From Chloroflexota bacterium (GTDB lineage Bacteria; Chloroflexota; UBA5177; JANWHV01): a stretch of 6,779 nucleotides of DNA. The notes below the pieces were generated by a model, which was not told the origin of the DNA, did no database searches, and saw only the letters and a program-made list of their open reading frames with translations. The first letter of the stretch is position 1; the number at the start of each line of letters is the position of its first letter. The stretch spans positions 1 to 6,779 of the forward strand of contig JAQBPC010000639.1 of assembly GCA_028287725.1 (NCBI GenBank). The letters run 5' to 3'. This document shows positions 4,894 through 6,779 of the stretch, one piece after another. Made by a program: the position numbers and the translations under genes.

Positions 4894-6779
4894 ATGGGTA
4901 AGTTCCTTGGATTCTGCTTCTTCGTGTGCGGAGTCGCCGCAGTATATATGTGGGGCGTCCGTCCGCTGACAAGCGGATCGCCGGCAGCCAAGAGCACGCC
5001 GATCACGATCACCGCGCGCGTCAGCAGCACACGAGTGGTCTACAACACAGATCAGCGGGCGGTCTCCGGCGCGGTTAGCTCCTTTCTAACGGGGTGGCGG
5101 AACGGCCAATACAGCCAAATGTACGATCTCCTCACGTCTGCCGCACAGCACCGGATTGGTCGTGCTCAGTTCACGGCACGCTATAGCGCTGTAATGGCCG
5201 AGGCGACCGTGAAGTCGGTGGAGACCTCGCTCGGCGCTATTCAGATTGAAGCGCCGGTAGCAACCGCGGCATTTTCGACGACGATCTCGACTCAAGCGGT
5301 TGGCGCTTTTCACCAGGCGAACCAGATGCATCTGGTGTATGAGCAGAATCATTGGCGTGTCGACTGGTATCCGGCACTAATCTTCAAACAGCTTGAAGAT
5401 CCATACGTGGTGCATTTGGTGCCGCTGCGCGCGCGCCGAGGCTCGATACTGGACCGCAAGGGCAAGCCACTCGCCGAGGATGGACAGTTCGAGACCGTGG
5501 GCGTCGAGCCTGGCCGGATTACCGATGAAGCCATGTTACTCAGCTATATGAGTAAGTGGCTGCATATGGATCGCAAGCAGATCAAGCATCTCTACACGCT
5601 ATCTTGGGCACAGCCCAACTACTTTATGCCAATCACCACGATCACGCAGCCACAAGTGGATACCGCGCCAAGTGGCTTCACAAGCGCCCAAAACAATGGG
5701 CTGCAGCTTCAACCTACACCCGGCCGAATTTATCCGCACGGCTCACTGGCATCGATTTTGATTGGCTATGTCGATCCGGCCACGTCACACGGAAAAGCCG
5801 GCCTCGAGCGTTCGCTTGATAGTGCCCTTGCAGGGCATTCCGGCGCAGCGCTGCTGGTCATGAACCAGGCGCATACGATGACCGCCGCGACGATTGCCGC
5901 TCACCCTGCCACCGACGGCCAAAACGTGCAGCTGACCCTTGATACGCAGGAGCAACAGGCACTCGAGCATGCGCTTGGCACGCGAAAAGGCGCCGGCGTG
6001 GCAATCGAGCCTTCAACTGGCCAGGTCCTGGCACTGGTTAGCTCCCCCGGCTACGACCCGAATCGCTTTGAGGTGGTATCTGCCACCAACGGTATCGGGC
6101 CCGTACGCTCGCTGTTCCCGCGCGCGACGCTTGGCACGTATCCCACAGGCTCAGTCTTCAAAATCGTCACAATGGCCGCGGCGCTGGAACGCGGCGGCTA
6201 TCGCTCGGACACCTTAATCGATGGACCCGGCGTGTGGTATGGGCTGGGCGCGGCCAATCCTTTACACGATTGGCTGGCCTCGGGCCATGGGACCATCACG
6301 CTGCAGGAAGCACTGACGCAATCGTGTGACACCTGCTTCTATGCCGTAGCAAAGCGCCTCGACGGCATCGATGCGAGTATTCTGCCAAAGTACGCTCGCG
6401 CTTTCGGGTTTGGCTCGCCAACCGGGATTGATTACGTGAGCGAGGCGGCTGGATTGGTCGGCGACGATGCATGGAAACGGAAGACGTATAAGGATGGATG
6501 GCGCACGGGCGACACGGTCAATATGGCAATTGGCCAGGGCTACTTCCTCGCCACGCCACTGCAAGTTGCCTCTATGCTCGCGTCTGTTGGTGATGGCGGC
6601 GTAATCCACAAGGCGCAATTGGTGCTCCGCATCGGCAAGGCAAAGATACCTTCCAAGGTGACCGGCAAGGTGCCGGTCAGCCCGTCGCACTTGCGTGCGA
6701 TCCTGGACGGCATGCTTGGTGTCACCACCGAGGCGACTGGTACCGGAGCATTCCTCTTCAGGCACTTCTCCTGGCAAGT
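4894..6779 (+). CDS. Class B penicillin-binding protein (peptidoglycan D,D-transpeptidase) with MecA_N/NTF2-like domain, 3' end outside window
   Basis: A membrane-anchored transpeptidase that cross-links peptidoglycan outside the cytoplasmic membrane; 628 residues are visible. Order: membrane anchor at about 3-21; NTF2-like MecA_N-type domain at about 55-160 (AVSSFLTGWRNGQYSQMYDLL through HWRVDWYPALIF); class B junction RARRGSILDRKGKPLA (179-194); dimerisation/pedestal domain to about 340; transpeptidase domain from NVQLTLDTQEQQAL (344-357). The catalytic SxxK is S420-V-F-K423 in YPTGSVFK, and the second motif is S477-C-D479, an SxD as in PBP2-type enzymes rather than SxN. The third motif (KTG) should follow a few residues past the right edge. 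There is no glycosyltransferase domain. ATG 4894 has only a weak GAGAG-like ribosome site; an in-frame ATG at 4840 would add an 18-residue basic cytoplasmic tail but lacks a ribosome site. Role (elongation, division or sporulation) and beta-lactam sensitivity cannot be read from this. Confidence 0.94.
   Translation, partial: MGKFLGFCFFVCGVAAVYMWGVRPLTSGSPAAKSTPITITARVSSTRVVYNTDQRAVSGAVSSFLTGWRNGQYSQMYDLLTSAAQHRIGRAQFTARYSAVMAEATVKSVETSLGAIQIEAPVATAAFSTTISTQAVGAFHQANQMHLVYEQNHWRVDWYPALIFKQLEDPYVVHLVPLRARRGSILDRKGKPLAEDGQFETVGVEPGRITDEAMLLSYMSKWLHMDRKQIKHLYTLSWAQPNYFMPITTITQPQVDTAPSGFTSAQNNGLQLQPTPGRIYPHGSLASILIGYVDPATSHGKAGLERSLDSALAGHSGAALLVMNQAHTMTAATIAAHPATDGQNVQLTLDTQEQQALEHALGTRKGAGVAIEPSTGQVLALVSSPGYDPNRFEVVSATNGIGPVRSLFPRATLGTYPTGSVFKIVTMAAALERGGYRSDTLIDGPGVWYGLGAANPLHDWLASGHGTITLQEALTQSCDTCFYAVAKRLDGIDASILPKYARAFGFGSPTGIDYVSEAAGLVGDDAWKRKTYKDGWRTGDTVNMAIGQGYFLATPLQVASMLASVGDGGVIHKAQLVLRIGKAKIPSKVTGKVPVSPSHLRAILDGMLGVTTEATGTGAFLFRHFSWQ

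Noticed and set aside
4781..4969. Small plus-strand frame starting at the ATG at 4781, before the penicillin-binding protein
   Set aside because: It has no ribosome site, runs out of frame into the transpeptidase gene's signal-anchor region, and its product shows no motif.
6262..6777. 171-codon minus-strand open frame
   Set aside because: It is antisense to the transpeptidase domain, which carries intact catalytic motifs.

Overview
The window comes from a moderately GC-rich bacterium with Shine-Dalgarno-led genes and frequent GTG starts. A MecA-type (NTF2-like) N-terminal domain on the penicillin-binding protein, a zinc-finger anti-sigma factor with its ECF sigma factor, and a family-5 solute-binding protein together suggest a Gram-positive-like lineage. 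Chloroflexota (for example Ktedonobacteria-like) or a related uncultured phylum is plausible, but this is an impression from protein style, not a proven assignment. I see no rRNA, tRNA, CRISPR array, transposase or phage gene.

Layout: five genes lie on the minus strand and one on the plus strand. From right to left on the minus strand they are rsmG (16S rRNA m7G methyltransferase, 4766-3948), a secreted or membrane-anchored TPR protein with a TPM-like domain (3747-2716), an ECF sigma factor (2582-2016), its overlapping zinc-finger anti-sigma factor (2026-1373), and a peptide/oligopeptide-type ABC solute-binding protein that runs off the left edge (1312-1). Diverging from rsmG across a 127-bp gap is a class B penicillin-binding transpeptidase (4894 to the right edge), cut just before its expected KTG motif.

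How the genes fit together: the sigma and anti-sigma genes overlap by 11 bp and form the clearest functional unit, a membrane-tethered envelope-stress type switch. Its neighbours (penicillin-binding protein, exported TPR protein, exported binding protein) are mostly envelope or extracytoplasmic proteins, so control of some of them by this sigma factor is a reasonable but unproven idea. The solute-binding protein has its own good housekeeping-type promoter in the 60-bp gap behind the anti-sigma gene.

The most unusual feature is an exact 13-bp tandem duplication inside the anti-sigma gene. It shifts the reading frame and appears to have replaced the original C-terminus; collapsing the repeat to one copy gives a different, better-looking tail ending at a TAA at 1443-1441. 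The TPR/TPM-like membrane protein is the least characterised gene. Otherwise the region looks like ordinary chromosome, and I found no convincing novel multi-gene system.
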